DNA of 64,000 bases from an uncultured Haliea sp. (GCA_947258585.1 CAMYIZ010000057.1:93062-157061), one strand, 5' to 3'; counted from the first letter of the stretch, positions 1 to 9,110 are shown. Notes: a model not told the origin generated them from the letters alone. A program made the numbers and translations.

Positions 1-563
1 GCGGAGTGCCCATCGGGTGCTGTGAGGTATACGGGGCGCCGGGGAAACAGCGCGTCCAGCGATGCCTTGTGCGGGTTGCCACCCGGGAACAGTCCCAGAT
101 TGAAATCGAGGCCTACCAGCCAACCCGCTTCGACACCTGCGGCACAGTCCCGCAAGCCATCCAGGATTTCCTGCTCGGACCGGGCGTCACTGAGGGAACA
201 GCCGAGCAGCGCAGCACCCGAGGACAGGGGGTGCACATGGGCATCGTGAAACCCCGGCAGCAGCATGCCCTGTTCTGCGTCTATCACCCGGGTATGCTCA
301 GCAACGAACTCCCCGGTTGAGGCGTCATCCCCCACCGCCAGGATGACACCGTCTGCGACAGCAACGCTGGTGGCATGGGGTTGTTGCGGGTTCTGGGTGT
401 AGACCCGTGCATTGCGAATCACCAGATCTGCCGCAACCGCGGGATCGGCCGGCATCGGGCCAGCCGCCGGCGTCGATTCCGGGCGCCGATCGCAGGATGC
501 CAGCAGTGCTGCTCCCAGGACAACAACAGCCGTGGCGAGTACTCCGGCTCTGGTGCCGCTCAT
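1..563 (-). CDS. Lipoprotein amidohydrolase (amidohydrolase_3/YtcJ-like), C-terminus cut by window edge
   Basis: Only the first 187 codons are present; the gene runs off the left edge. The ATG at 563 is preceded by AGGAGA. The N-terminus is a lipoprotein signal: a hydrophobic stretch at residues 7-20 leads into the lipobox L-A-S-C with Cys24. A composite-domain beta-sandwich start (DLVIRNARVYT) follows, and then the metal-binding HDAHVHP motif near residue 107, which is diagnostic of the metal-dependent amidohydrolase superfamily. The style of the N-terminal half matches YtcJ-like amidohydrolase_3 proteins, whose substrates are mostly unknown. A lipid-anchored periplasmic location is inferred. 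The family call is firm; the substrate cannot be told. Confidence 0.85.
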   Translation of the reverse strand, partial: MSGTRAGVLATAVVVLGAALLASCDRRPESTPAAGPMPADPAVAADLVIRNARVYTQNPQQPHATSVAVADGVILAVGDDASTGEFVAEHTRVIDAEQGMLLPGFHDAHVHPLSSGAALLGCSLSDARSEQEILDGLRDCAAGVEAGWLVGLDFNLGLFPGGNPHKASLDALFPRRPVYLTAPDGHS

Positions 564-585
564 CAATCGATCTCCTGTCGAGAAC

Positions 586-771
586 TCAGTGTGCCTTTAC
601 TTTATTTTGCCCGCAGCGAACGCAGCGGTAGACCGTCACCAGCTTGCCCTGTTTCACGTCAAACTGCTTCGCCTTGTCCACTTCCCATTTGTGGTGCCCG
701 TGGCGGCACAGGGTCTTGCCCTTGTGCTTCTCCTCCAGGGACGGTTTGCGGAAAGGCAGGATGTCAGCCAT
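586..771 (-). CDS. Small Cys/His-rich putative zinc-binding protein (61 aa)
   Basis: The ATG lies three bases after the glycerol kinase stop, so it is probably read by translational coupling; no separate ribosome-binding site is visible. The product is basic, with one CRHGHHKW segment (residues 22-29) and a C-terminal CVRCG (residues 51-55). That spacing (C, two His, then CxxC) looks like a minimal zinc ribbon. I recognise no named family. Its position as the last gene after glpK suggests co-transcription, but the proximity alone does not tie it to glycerol metabolism. Confidence 0.7.
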   Translation of the reverse strand: MADILPFRKPSLEEKHKGKTLCRHGHHKWEVDKAKQFDVKQGKLVTVYRCVRCGQNKVKAH

Positions 772-774
772 GGG

Positions 775-2262
775 TCAGAGCAGCGTGCGGGCCAGGGCGG
801 CCTGCCAGGAAACCTGCCGCTGGCGCCTCCCGGCGGCTGACAGCTTCACCCTGAACTCCTGGTCCACGGCCCATATCTTGCGAATGTCGCCGATACCGGG
901 CCACAGCCCCACACCCAGCCCCGCCAGGTAGCAGGCGCCGGCCACGGTGGTCTCGATGACCTGGGGCCGGATCAGCTTGCGACCGAGGACATCGGCCTGT
1001 ATCTGCAGCAGCAGGTCATTGGCAGCCGCGCCACCGTCGACCCGCAGGGGGCGCATACGCTTGCCCAGGTCGCGTTCCATGGCCAGCAGGATATCCGCGT
1101 TCTGCAGCGCCATCGCATCGAGGGTAGCCCGGGCTATATGGCCCCGCTGGGTGCCGCGGGTGAGACCGCTCAGGGTGCCGCGAGCGTCCGGCGCCCAGTG
1201 TGGAGCACCGAGGCCCGTCAGTGCCGGCACAAACTCCACGCCATCGGCATCTGCCACCGTGCGCGCCAGCGCTTCCACATCGGCCGAACGCTTGATGATC
1301 TGCAGACCGTCCCGCAGCCACTGCACGGCGGCGCCGCAGACAAAGGCACCGCCTTCCAGTGCGTAGACCGGCTTGCCCTGCCCCAGCTGCCAGGCCGCTG
1401 TCGTCAGCAGGCCAGAGCGGGACTGCAACAGCTCGGAGCCGGTGTTCATCAGGATGAAGGAGCCGGTGCCGAAGGTGCACTTGGCGTCGCCGGCGGTAAA
1501 ACAGGCCTGGCCAAACAGGGCCGCCTGCTGGTCGCCCGCCACGCCAGCAATGGGGATGCCGTCCGGCAACCCCGGAATGCCGCGGGTATGGGCAAGCACT
1601 GCGCTGGAGGGAACAATATTCGGCAGGATGCCCTCTGGCACCTCGAACAGGTCCATCAGTTCCTTGTCCCAGCTCAACCGGCGCAGGTTCATCAGCGAAG
1701 TGCGCGACGCATTGGAGACATCGCTGACATGGGCGGCACCGCCGCTGAGCTGCCAGATCAGGTAGCTGTCAATGGTGCCAGCTGCCACCTGACCGGCCTT
1801 CAGCTTGCGGGCCATGCCGGGGGTGTTCTGCAGCAGCCAGCGGAACTTGCTGGCGGAAAAATAAGGGTCCAGCACCAGGCCGGACTTGCGCTTGACCAGT
1901 TTCTCGTGCCCCGCAGCCTTGAGCGTTTCGCAGAACTCGGTGGTGCGCCGGCACTGCCAGACAATGGCCCGGTTCAGCGGTTCACCACTGCCCCGGTCCC
2001 ACAGCAGGGAGGTCTCGCGCTGGTTGGTAATGCCGATGGCGGCGATGTCGGACGGCTTGCACACGCGCTTGCGCAGCACCGCGCGAATGCCGCGTTGCAC
2101 CGTGCTCCAGATATCCACAGCGTCGTGTTCCACCCAGCCGGGCCGGGGGTAGTGCTGGGGGAACTCGATATTGACGCTGCTCCGGAGCTGGCCCCGATCA
2201 TCCATCAGGGCAACCGTGGTGCCGGTCGTGCCCTGATCGATGGCAAGGATATAGGCACCCAT
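775..2262 (-). CDS. glpK: Glycerol kinase
   Basis: FGGY-family carbohydrate kinase that phosphorylates glycerol to sn-glycerol 3-phosphate with ATP in the cytoplasm. The 495 residues fit the usual ~500. The N-terminal phosphate-binding motif DQGTTGTT is at residues 9-16, the second lobe carries GTGSFILMNTG, and the C-terminal FGGY signature region reads VDGGAAANDLLLQ. The ATG at 2262 sits one base after the stop of the upstream aldehyde dehydrogenase, so the two are coupled. No glpF or glpD is adjacent, so this is not a classical glp regulon. The pairing with an aldehyde dehydrogenase suggests use of glycerol or of C3 products from lipid breakdown (inference). Confidence 0.95.
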   Translation of the reverse strand: MGAYILAIDQGTTGTTVALMDDRGQLRSSVNIEFPQHYPRPGWVEHDAVDIWSTVQRGIRAVLRKRVCKPSDIAAIGITNQRETSLLWDRGSGEPLNRAIVWQCRRTTEFCETLKAAGHEKLVKRKSGLVLDPYFSASKFRWLLQNTPGMARKLKAGQVAAGTIDSYLIWQLSGGAAHVSDVSNASRTSLMNLRRLSWDKELMDLFEVPEGILPNIVPSSAVLAHTRGIPGLPDGIPIAGVAGDQQAALFGQACFTAGDAKCTFGTGSFILMNTGSELLQSRSGLLTTAAWQLGQGKPVYALEGGAFVCGAAVQWLRDGLQIIKRSADVEALARTVADADGVEFVPALTGLGAPHWAPDARGTLSGLTRGTQRGHIARATLDAMALQNADILLAMERDLGKRMRPLRVDGGAAANDLLLQIQADVLGRKLIRPQVIETTVAGACYLAGLGVGLWPGIGDIRKIWAVDQEFRVKLSAAGRRQRQVSWQAALARTLL

Positions 2263-2263
2263 G

Positions 2264-3691
2264 TCAGGTGCCGTAGCCCTCTATGGCCTTGATCTCGAGG
2301 AAATCAGTGAAGCCGTGGGCGCCCCACTCGCGGCCGTTGCCGGACTGCTTGTAGCCGCCGAAGGGCACGTTGTAGCCGCCACTGGCGCCGTTGATGTGCA
2401 CGTTGCCGGCGCGGATCCGGGACGCCACCCGGCGCGCGTGCTCCATGTTGCCACTCTGGATATAGCCCGCCAGGCCATAGGGCGTGTCGTTGGCAACGCG
2501 GATGGCCTCGTCTTCACTGTCGTAGGGAATCATCACCAGCACCGGGCCGAAGATCTCCTCCCGCGCGATGGTCATCTCGTTGTTGGCCTCGGAGAACACC
2601 GTCGGGCGGACGAAGTATCCCTTGCTGATACCCTCCGGACGTCCGGGGCCACCGCAGACCAGCTTGGCGCCCTCGGCGATGCCCTTCTCGATCAGGGCCT
2701 GGATCTTGTTGAACTGCAGCTCGGAGACTACCGGGCCCATGCTGGTGGCCTCCTCGGCGGGGTCGCCGACCACCACCTTCTCCGTCACCCTGGCGGCAAT
2801 GGCCTCGGCCTCCGCCAGCCGCGCCCGGGGCACCAGCATGCGCGAGGGCGCGTTGCAGGACTGGCCAGTGTTGTTGTACATGTGCAGCACACCCCGGGTC
2901 ACCGCCTTTTCCAGGTCGGCGTCGTCGAGGATGATGTTGGGGGACTTGCCGCCCAGCTCCTGGGTGACGCGCTTGACCGTCGGCGCCGCGTTCTGGGCCA
3001 CCAGCGAGCCGGCACGGGTGGAGCCGGTGAAGGACATCATGTCCACGCCCGGATGCCTGGACAGGGCCGTGCCCACCGTCGGGCCGTCGCCATTGACCAG
3101 GTTGAACACGCCCGCCGGTACCCCGGCCTCGTGCATGATTTTCGCGAACAGGTAGCCCGACAGGGGCGCCACCTCGGAGGGCTTGAGGATCATGGTACAA
3201 CCGACCGCCAGGGCTGGTGCCACCTTGCAGCCGATCTGGTTGACCGGCCAGTTCCAGGGGGTGATCAGGCCGCAGACGCCGATCGGCTCCTTGAACACCC
3301 GGTGCTCACCCAGGTCTTCCTCGAAGGAGAAATCGCGCAGTACCCGCAGTGCCTCCTTCAGGTGGCCGAGGCCGGCATGGGCCTGGCCGCCCACCGCCAG
3401 GGACCGGGGCGCGCCCATCTCCTCGCGAATGGCGTCGGCCATGTCGTTGTAGTACTTCTCGTAAGTCGCGACACAGGACTCCAGCACTGCGATCCGCTCC
3501 TCCCGGCTGCTGTAGCCCCAGGTCTCGAAGGCGGCGCGGGCAGCGGCCACGGCGCGGTCGACGTCTTCCTCGGAGCCCAGGGAAATGTGGGCGCAGACTT
3601 CCTCTGTGGCCGGGTTGATCACGTCGTGGGTGTTGGGTTTGACCGGGTCAACCCATTCGCCGTTGATGTAAAACTGCAGGTATTCGCGCAT
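2264..3691 (-). CDS. NAD(P)-dependent aldehyde dehydrogenase
   Basis: Classical ALDH superfamily protein of 475 residues that oxidises an aldehyde to a carboxylate using NAD(P)+. The active-site set is visible: the PWN motif with Asn147, the general-base region TQELGGKS with Glu245, and the nucleophile Cys279 in GQSCN. The start at 3691 has GGAGAG upstream. It ends one base before glpK begins. The sequence type (N-terminal YINGEW, C-terminal PFGGYKQSGNGRE) resembles broad-range betaine/aromatic/aliphatic ALDHs; the substrate is not resolved. Confidence 0.93.
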   Translation of the reverse strand: MREYLQFYINGEWVDPVKPNTHDVINPATEEVCAHISLGSEEDVDRAVAAARAAFETWGYSSREERIAVLESCVATYEKYYNDMADAIREEMGAPRSLAVGGQAHAGLGHLKEALRVLRDFSFEEDLGEHRVFKEPIGVCGLITPWNWPVNQIGCKVAPALAVGCTMILKPSEVAPLSGYLFAKIMHEAGVPAGVFNLVNGDGPTVGTALSRHPGVDMMSFTGSTRAGSLVAQNAAPTVKRVTQELGGKSPNIILDDADLEKAVTRGVLHMYNNTGQSCNAPSRMLVPRARLAEAEAIAARVTEKVVVGDPAEEATSMGPVVSELQFNKIQALIEKGIAEGAKLVCGGPGRPEGISKGYFVRPTVFSEANNEMTIAREEIFGPVLVMIPYDSEDEAIRVANDTPYGLAGYIQSGNMEHARRVASRIRAGNVHINGASGGYNVPFGGYKQSGNGREWGAHGFTDFLEIKAIEGYGT

Positions 3692-3803
3692 AGGTGCTCT
3701 CCAGCAACTGATTATCGACGCCGGCTAGTGTAGCACCGCCTGTGTGGTCAGCCACCACCCCATAGGGTTATCATTGCCCGCCACCGATTCCGGAGATTAT
3801 CCC

Positions 3804-4943
3804 ATGCAGTCAGAGGAAATGACCCTGTTCCGCGACATGGCGCGCCGCGCCTTCGAGGCCGAAATCAGCCCCTACTATGAACAGTGGGAGGAGGACCATA
3901 AGGTCCCCCGGGAGCTGTGGCGCACCCTCGGTGCAGCGGGCCTGCTGTGTGCCGACGTCGACGAAGCCTACGGCGGCGCGGGCACCTCGCCCCAGGTCAC
4001 CCTGATGCTGATCGAGGAGCTGTCGCGGATGGGCTTCGGCGGCTTCGCCTCGGGCTTCGGCATCCACTCCAATATCGTCGCGCCCTACCTGTCACGGCAC
4101 GGCACCGAGGAGCAGAAACAGCAGTGGCTGCCGAGGATGGTGAGCGGTGATGCCGTCGGCGCCCTGGCGATGACCGAACCCGGCGCCGGTTCCGACGTCC
4201 AGGGCATTCGCACCAGCGCCGTCCGCGACGGCGACGAGTGGGTGCTGAACGGCTCCAAGATCTTCATCACCAACGGCATGCATGCGGACCTGGTGATCGT
4301 CGCCGCGATCACCGACCCGGGCAAGGGTGCCAAGGGTACCTCGCTGTTTCTGGTCGACGCCAGCCTCCCCGGCTTCGAGCGCGGCAAAAAAATCGAGAAG
4401 ATTGGCCAGCACGCCTCCGACACCGCCCTGCTCTTTTTCCAGGACATACGCCTGCCGGCCAACGCCCTGCTGGGGCAGGAAAACAAGGGCTTCGTCATCA
4501 TGATGGAAGAGCTGCCCCGGGAGCGGCTGGGCATTGCCGCCCAGGCCGTGGCCGCCGCCGAGGGCGCGCTGGATCTCACGGTGGACTACGTGCTGGAACG
4601 CAAGGCCTTTGGCCAGGCGATTGGCAGCTTCCAGAATACCCGCTTCAAGCTTGCCGATGTGCGCACCGAGATCGCGCTCAATCGCGCCCTGTACGAACAG
4701 TGCGCGGACGAGTACAGTCGCGGCGAACTGACCGCGGACAAGGCGGCGATGCTCAAGCTCGCCTCCTGCGAGATGCAGTGCGACACCATCGACGAATGCC
4801 TGCAGTTGTTTGGCGGCTACGGCTACACGGTGGAGTACCCGATCTCCCGCTTCTACACTGATGCGCGAATCCAGCGCATCTACGGTGGTTCCTCCGAGAT
4901 CATGCGCGAACTGGTGGCCCGCTCCATCCTTGGCCGGGCCTGA
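3804..4943 (+). CDS. Acyl-CoA dehydrogenase
   Basis: FAD-dependent acyl-CoA dehydrogenase (379 aa), catalysing the alpha,beta-desaturation step of beta-oxidation. The start ATG at 3804 has GGAG 8 bases upstream; a longer reading from 3744 lacks such a site. Family signatures are MTEPGAGSD and the C-terminal QLFGGYGYT and IYGGSSEIM. The position that carries the catalytic Glu in medium-chain enzymes (YEGT) is Gly here. The base is therefore probably Glu240 in ELPRERL, as in isovaleryl/long-chain-type enzymes (inference). It is transcribed with the following monooxygenase, whose GTG start lies two bases past this stop. Confidence 0.93.
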   Translation: MQSEEMTLFRDMARRAFEAEISPYYEQWEEDHKVPRELWRTLGAAGLLCADVDEAYGGAGTSPQVTLMLIEELSRMGFGGFASGFGIHSNIVAPYLSRHGTEEQKQQWLPRMVSGDAVGALAMTEPGAGSDVQGIRTSAVRDGDEWVLNGSKIFITNGMHADLVIVAAITDPGKGAKGTSLFLVDASLPGFERGKKIEKIGQHASDTALLFFQDIRLPANALLGQENKGFVIMMEELPRERLGIAAQAVAAAEGALDLTVDYVLERKAFGQAIGSFQNTRFKLADVRTEIALNRALYEQCADEYSRGELTADKAAMLKLASCEMQCDTIDECLQLFGGYGYTVEYPISRFYTDARIQRIYGGSSEIMRELVARSILGRA

Positions 4944-4944
4944 A

Positions 4945-6519
4945 GTGACGGCCCGCGCCGGCCCGGAACAGGCAGTGCAGCGCGATTTTGACGTTATCAT
5001 TGTCGGCGCCGGCCTTTCCGGGATTGGCGCCGCAGTGCACCTGCAGCAACTGTGCCCGGGCAAGCGCGTGGCCCTGCTGGAGAGCCGCGAGGAACTCGGC
5101 GGCACCTGGGACCTGTTCCGCTACCCCGGCATTCGCTCCGACAGCGACATGCATACCCTGGGCTACGACTTCAAGCCCTGGCGCAACCCCAGGGCCATCG
5201 CCGACGGCCCGGCGATTCTCGACTATATTGAGGAAACCGCCCGCGAGCACGGGCTGCGGCAGAACATCCTGTTTCAGCACCGGGTCCAGCGGGCGCAGTT
5301 CAGCAGCCCAGAGGCGCGCTGGACCCTGCAGGTCGCGGTAACCGGGGGCGGGAACGCGCGGCAGGAGGAGTTCAGCTGCCAGTTCCTGCTGATGTGTGCC
5401 GGCTACTTCAACTACAGCCACGGTCACGACCCGGTTTTCCCCGGGGAAGAACGGTTCCAGGGGCCCATCGTGCGCCCGCAGCACTGGCCTGCCGACCTCG
5501 ACTACCGCGACAAGCGGGTGGTGATCATCGGCTCCGGCGCCACCGCCATGACCCTGGTGCCGGCCATGGCAGCCAGCGCGGCGAAGGTCACCATGCTGCA
5601 GCGCTCCCCCACCTACGTGATCTCCCGCCCCGCCCGGGACCGACTGGCCAACCTGCTGCGCAGGCTACTGCCGGCCCGCTGGGCCTATGCCATCACCCGC
5701 TGGAAGAACACGCGCCTGCAGGGGTGGCTGTACCGCAAGAGCCGCAGCCGACCAGACTGGGTCCGAAGACGCCTCTTGGGCATGCTGCGCAAGGAGCTCG
5801 GGCCGGAGTTCGACATCGCACGCCACTTCAGTCCCAGCTACCAGCCCTGGGACCAGCGCCTGTGCGTCGTACCCGACGGCGATCTCTACGCCGCCCTGCG
5901 CAGCGGTCGGGCCGAGGTGGTCACGGACCACGTCGCGGAATTCACCGAACGCGGCATCCGCCTGCAGTCTGGCGCGGAGTTGCCCGCGGATATCATTGTC
6001 ACCGCCACCGGCCTGGAACTGGTGGTGATGGGGGACATTGTTTTCGAGGTGGACGGCGAGCCGGTGGACTTCAGCCAGCGCTGGACCTGGCGCGGCATGC
6101 TGTGTTCCGGTGTGCCCAACATGGCCAACACCTTCGGCTATATCAATGCCTCCTGGACCCTGCGTGCCGACCTCATCGCGCGCTTCGTCTGCCGCCTGCT
6201 GAACCATATGGATCGCGTTGGACTGCAGCAGGTCACGCCGACGCTCAGAGCCGATGAGCAAGGCATGCCCGCGCGCCCCTGGATCGAGGGCTTCAGCGCC
6301 GGTTACCTGCAGCGGGTGATGCACCTGCTACCCCGGCAGGGCGACAGGGAGCCCTGGCTGAACCCGCAGGATTATGTGCGCGAGCGCAAGACCCTGCCCA
6401 CCGCATCCCTGGAGGATGGCAGCCTGGTGTTCAGCGATCCCCACCAAATGGCGGGTGATCATGCTCAGGGGCGGGGGAATCAAGCGGCGGATGCCCGCTG
6501 CGCCGGCGCAGCCAGTTGA
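4945..6519 (+). CDS. Flavin-containing monooxygenase, Baeyer-Villiger/EtaA type
   Basis: Two-dinucleotide-fold flavoprotein (524 aa) expected to oxygenate ketones or sulfur/nitrogen compounds with NADPH, O2 and FAD. The FAD motif GAGLSG is at residues 21-26, the NADPH motif GSGATA at 196-201, and the RYPGIRSDSD segment at 59-68 is typical of EtaA-like enzymes. The Baeyer-Villiger fingerprint FxGxxxHxxxW is present at 171-181 but with Arg177 where His is expected. GTG at 4945 is chosen because it follows the acyl-CoA dehydrogenase stop at once; longer readings overlap that gene. The 3' end overlaps a convergent gene (6431-6519). The substrate is unknown. Confidence 0.9.
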   Translation: MTARAGPEQAVQRDFDVIIVGAGLSGIGAAVHLQQLCPGKRVALLESREELGGTWDLFRYPGIRSDSDMHTLGYDFKPWRNPRAIADGPAILDYIEETAREHGLRQNILFQHRVQRAQFSSPEARWTLQVAVTGGGNARQEEFSCQFLLMCAGYFNYSHGHDPVFPGEERFQGPIVRPQHWPADLDYRDKRVVIIGSGATAMTLVPAMAASAAKVTMLQRSPTYVISRPARDRLANLLRRLLPARWAYAITRWKNTRLQGWLYRKSRSRPDWVRRRLLGMLRKELGPEFDIARHFSPSYQPWDQRLCVVPDGDLYAALRSGRAEVVTDHVAEFTERGIRLQSGAELPADIIVTATGLELVVMGDIVFEVDGEPVDFSQRWTWRGMLCSGVPNMANTFGYINASWTLRADLIARFVCRLLNHMDRVGLQQVTPTLRADEQGMPARPWIEGFSAGYLQRVMHLLPRQGDREPWLNPQDYVRERKTLPTASLEDGSLVFSDPHQMAGDHAQGRGNQAADARCAGAAS

Positions 6520-6871
6520 GCCCGGCCAGCACCCCGCGGCGCCGCACCAGCCAACGCTCCAGCCGGTACTTGCCGGGAAAGTTCATCAGCAACAGGCCCA
6601 CCATGATGGTCAGCAGCCCCTGGCCCGGGGTGACCAGCATGAGCAGGCCGAGCAACAGCAGAACAGCACCAATGATGTTCTTGAGCGCGCCCAGCAGCAG
6701 GACTGAACGGGGGGCCTGCGCAGATTTCCGCCACACTGAGCGCCAGGGTTGGTTGAAGTAGTCAGACGGCAGTCGCACCGCGACCCAGGGTACCCCGATC
6801 ACGGTCGCCACCAGGGACAGGAGGGAAAGGCCACTGCCCAACCAGAAGAGCAGTTCCAGCCGGGGCTCCAT
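6431..6871 (-). CDS. PGPGW-type small membrane protein
   Basis: A 146-residue integral membrane protein with three hydrophobic segments (about 7-30, 57-80 and 82-100). The central part TPGQGLLTIMVGLLLMNFPG resembles the PGPGW putative transmembrane family, whose function is unknown. Its ATG shares one base with the stop of the upstream CoA-transferase (TGATG), so translation is coupled. The last 89 bases overlap the convergent monooxygenase gene. I assign no role. Confidence 0.75.
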   Translation of the reverse strand: MEPRLELLFWLGSGLSLLSLVATVIGVPWVAVRLPSDYFNQPWRSVWRKSAQAPRSVLLLGALKNIIGAVLLLLGLLMLVTPGQGLLTIMVGLLLMNFPGKYRLERWLVRRRGVLAGLNWLRRRSGHPPLDSPAPEHDHPPFGGDR

Positions 6872-8091
6872 CAGGCCGGGTCGCCTGCCACACCGATCAC
6901 CCCCTGGGCGGCCAGCTGCTTCAGCTCGTCGTCATCCAGCCCCAGCAGCCCCTGCAGCACTTCCTGGTTGTGGCTGCCCAGCGCGCCGCCGGGCCAGTCC
7001 GTGCGCCCGGGAGTGTCCGCCAGCCGCGGCAGGATGGCGGGAATCCGCAGCGGCTTGCCGTCGATCTCCACCTGCTCGAACATGCCCCGGGCCCGATACT
7101 GGGGATCCTGCAGCATGTCCGCAACGCTGTAGATCGGCCCCACCGGGACTCCCGCCTGCTCCAGCACGAAGATGATGTGCTGCGAGGCGTGCTGGCCGCA
7201 CCAGAGGTTGAGGGCCTTGTCGATCTCGTGCTCGTGGCGTACCCGGCCGGCGTTGTCCGCCAGCGCCGGGTCTGCGGCCATGTCCGAGCGTCCCGCCGCC
7301 GTCATCAGGCGCTTGAAGATGGAATCGCCATTGCCGCCGATGACCACGTACTTGCCGTCGTCACAGCGGTAGGTATTGGTCGGGACAATGCCGGTGACCG
7401 TGGTGCCCGAGGGCTCGCGGATGACACCGGCGCCATCGTACTCGGGGACGATGCCCTCCAGCAGGTTGAAGATGGACTCGTACAGCGCCACGTCCACCAC
7501 CTGCCCGGCACCGTCCTCCGTCTTGCCGCGCTGCAGCAGCGCCAGGGTAATGCCCAGGGCCGCGTGCAGGGCCGCCACCGTATCGCCCAGGCTGATATTG
7601 GGCCGCACCGGGGCCTGGCCGGGCTCGCCGTTGATGTAGCGAAAGCCGCCAAAACCCTCGGTGACCGAGGCGTAGCCGGGTTTGTTGGCATAGGGCCCGG
7701 TCTGGCCGTAGCCGGAGATGCGGGCGTAGACAAGGCGCGGGTTGCGGGCTTTCACCACCTCCGGCCCCAGGCCCCAGTCCTCCATCGCCCCGGGGCGGAA
7801 ATTCTCCACCAGCACATCGGCGGTGTCCAGCAGCTGCAGCACCAGCTCGCGGCCCCGTTCGCTCCGGAGGTCCAGGGTGACGCTCTTCTTGTTGCGCCCC
7901 AGACTGCGATACCAGAGCGAAGTGCCTTCCCGGACCACGCGCCAACCCCGAATCGGGTCGCCGGCTGGAGGCTCCACCTTGATCACCTCGGCACCAAAAT
8001 AGGCCAGGATGGTGCCGGTAAACGGCCCCGCCAGCAGCTGACCCAGTTCGATAACCCGCAAGCCCTCAAGCGGCCTGGTTCCTGTTGTCAC
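6871..8091 (-). CDS. Family III (CaiB/BaiF) CoA-transferase
   Basis: CoA-transferase of 406 residues that moves CoA between carboxylic acids, a common activation step for unusual acids. Signatures are the N-terminal LEGLRVIELGQLLAGPF, AEVIKVEPP, NFRPGAME and GYGQTGPY. The site that holds the catalytic Asp in formyl-CoA transferase/CaiB (PGYD) reads PGYA, followed by SVTEGFGG. This is like the subfamily that has a G-x-x-E region instead, so the nucleophile is uncertain. The GTG start at 8091 has GGGAGGG upstream. The gene is followed by the PGPGW membrane protein and preceded by the AEC transporter on the same strand. Confidence 0.9.
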   Translation of the reverse strand: MTTGTRPLEGLRVIELGQLLAGPFTGTILAYFGAEVIKVEPPAGDPIRGWRVVREGTSLWYRSLGRNKKSVTLDLRSERGRELVLQLLDTADVLVENFRPGAMEDWGLGPEVVKARNPRLVYARISGYGQTGPYANKPGYASVTEGFGGFRYINGEPGQAPVRPNISLGDTVAALHAALGITLALLQRGKTEDGAGQVVDVALYESIFNLLEGIVPEYDGAGVIREPSGTTVTGIVPTNTYRCDDGKYVVIGGNGDSIFKRLMTAAGRSDMAADPALADNAGRVRHEHEIDKALNLWCGQHASQHIIFVLEQAGVPVGPIYSVADMLQDPQYRARGMFEQVEIDGKPLRIPAILPRLADTPGRTDWPGGALGSHNQEVLQGLLGLDDDELKQLAAQGVIGVAGDPA

Positions 8092-8141
8092 CTGCTACCC
8101 TCCCGGGAAAAACACCGATTGTACCTGATTCGCTGTCACCG

Positions 8142-9110
8142 TCAGACCGGCGCGGCAGCCAGGCCGGCAAGAATCAGCACGGCAAAGCCTAGCGTCACTG
8201 TGGCGATCGACAAGAGCGTGGTCAGCACAATGATATTGGCAGCCAGGGTGCCGTCCCCCCGGGCCGCCACCACCATGACAAAACTGGCCGCGGCCACCGG
8301 AGCACTCAGTAGCAGGAACATGACTCCCAGCGGCATGGGGTCCACACCGAGCATCACCGCCACCAGCACCCCCAGTACCGGGCCAACCAGCAGCCGCCAG
8401 AGCGCCGCTTCCCAGGTCACGCTGCCCGCCGTACGCAGCACGCTGATCCGCAGCGCCCCGCCGATACAAACCAGCAGCAGGGGCAGGAAGAACTGTGACA
8501 GGCCCTGGCTGAGCAGCGGCGTGAACGAGGGCAGCGGCCAGCCCGCAAGCGCCACCAGCACGCCACCGGCAATACCTACCAGCAAGGGATTGGTGGCAAT
8601 GCCTCGCAGCAGGCCCAGCAGCGAACGGCTACCGCCGTGGGTCACCTGCAGGACCCACACCGCCAGCACGTTGTAGAGCGCCGTGAGCACCGCCACCGGC
8701 AGCGCAGCCAGCACCAGTCCCGCCTCACCGTAGGCGGTGTGACAGAGCGCGAAGCCGACCACGGCAAGATTGGAACGAAAGGAAGCCTGGACGAAGATGC
8801 CCAGCGTGGGCCGGGGGAACGCGCGCCAGCGCCCGTAGACCCAGCCGCAGGCCAGGGTCAGCAGCGTGGAAATAACTCCAGCCAGGAGATAGGTCGCCGC
8901 ACCCAGCCCCGCGAAATCCACTCCGGCGGCGCTGATGAACAGCAGCAGCGGCAGGGCCGCCCTGAAGGCGAAGCGGGACACGGCATCGACATGGCGCTGC
9001 TGCAGCAGGCCCAGCCGGCGCAGCAGCATGCCCAGCACCACCCAGCCAAAGGTGGGGATGCTGACTGAGAGGGCTGTCAGGATCAGCTGTGGAAGGTCAA
9101 ACACCGGCAA
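8142..9110 (-). CDS. AEC (auxin efflux carrier) family transporter
   Basis: Membrane protein of about 322 residues with around ten hydrophobic segments and the N-terminal pattern PTFGWVVLGMLLRRLG typical of bacterial AEC permeases such as malonate or malate carriers. A central FVQASFRSNLAVVGFAL segment matches the conserved family core. The start is uncertain: TTG at 9110 or GTG at 9104, with no clear ribosome-binding site. It lies between the aminotransferase (30 bases upstream) and the CoA-transferase, so it may carry an organic acid handled by one of them (inference). Confidence 0.85.
   Translation of the reverse strand: MPVFDLPQLILTALSVSIPTFGWVVLGMLLRRLGLLQQRHVDAVSRFAFRAALPLLLFISAAGVDFAGLGAATYLLAGVISTLLTLACGWVYGRWRAFPRPTLGIFVQASFRSNLAVVGFALCHTAYGEAGLVLAALPVAVLTALYNVLAVWVLQVTHGGSRSLLGLLRGIATNPLLVGIAGGVLVALAGWPLPSFTPLLSQGLSQFFLPLLLVCIGGALRISVLRTAGSVTWEAALWRLLVGPVLGVLVAVMLGVDPMPLGVMFLLLSAPVAAASFVMVVAARGDGTLAANIIVLTTLLSIATVTLGFAVLILAGLAAAPV

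Noticed and set aside
2261..3733. A 490-codon open frame on the plus strand opposite the aldehyde dehydrogenase
   Set aside because: High-GC mirror frame with skewed Gly/His/Val/Ala composition and no domain; the minus-strand ALDH has all its catalytic residues.
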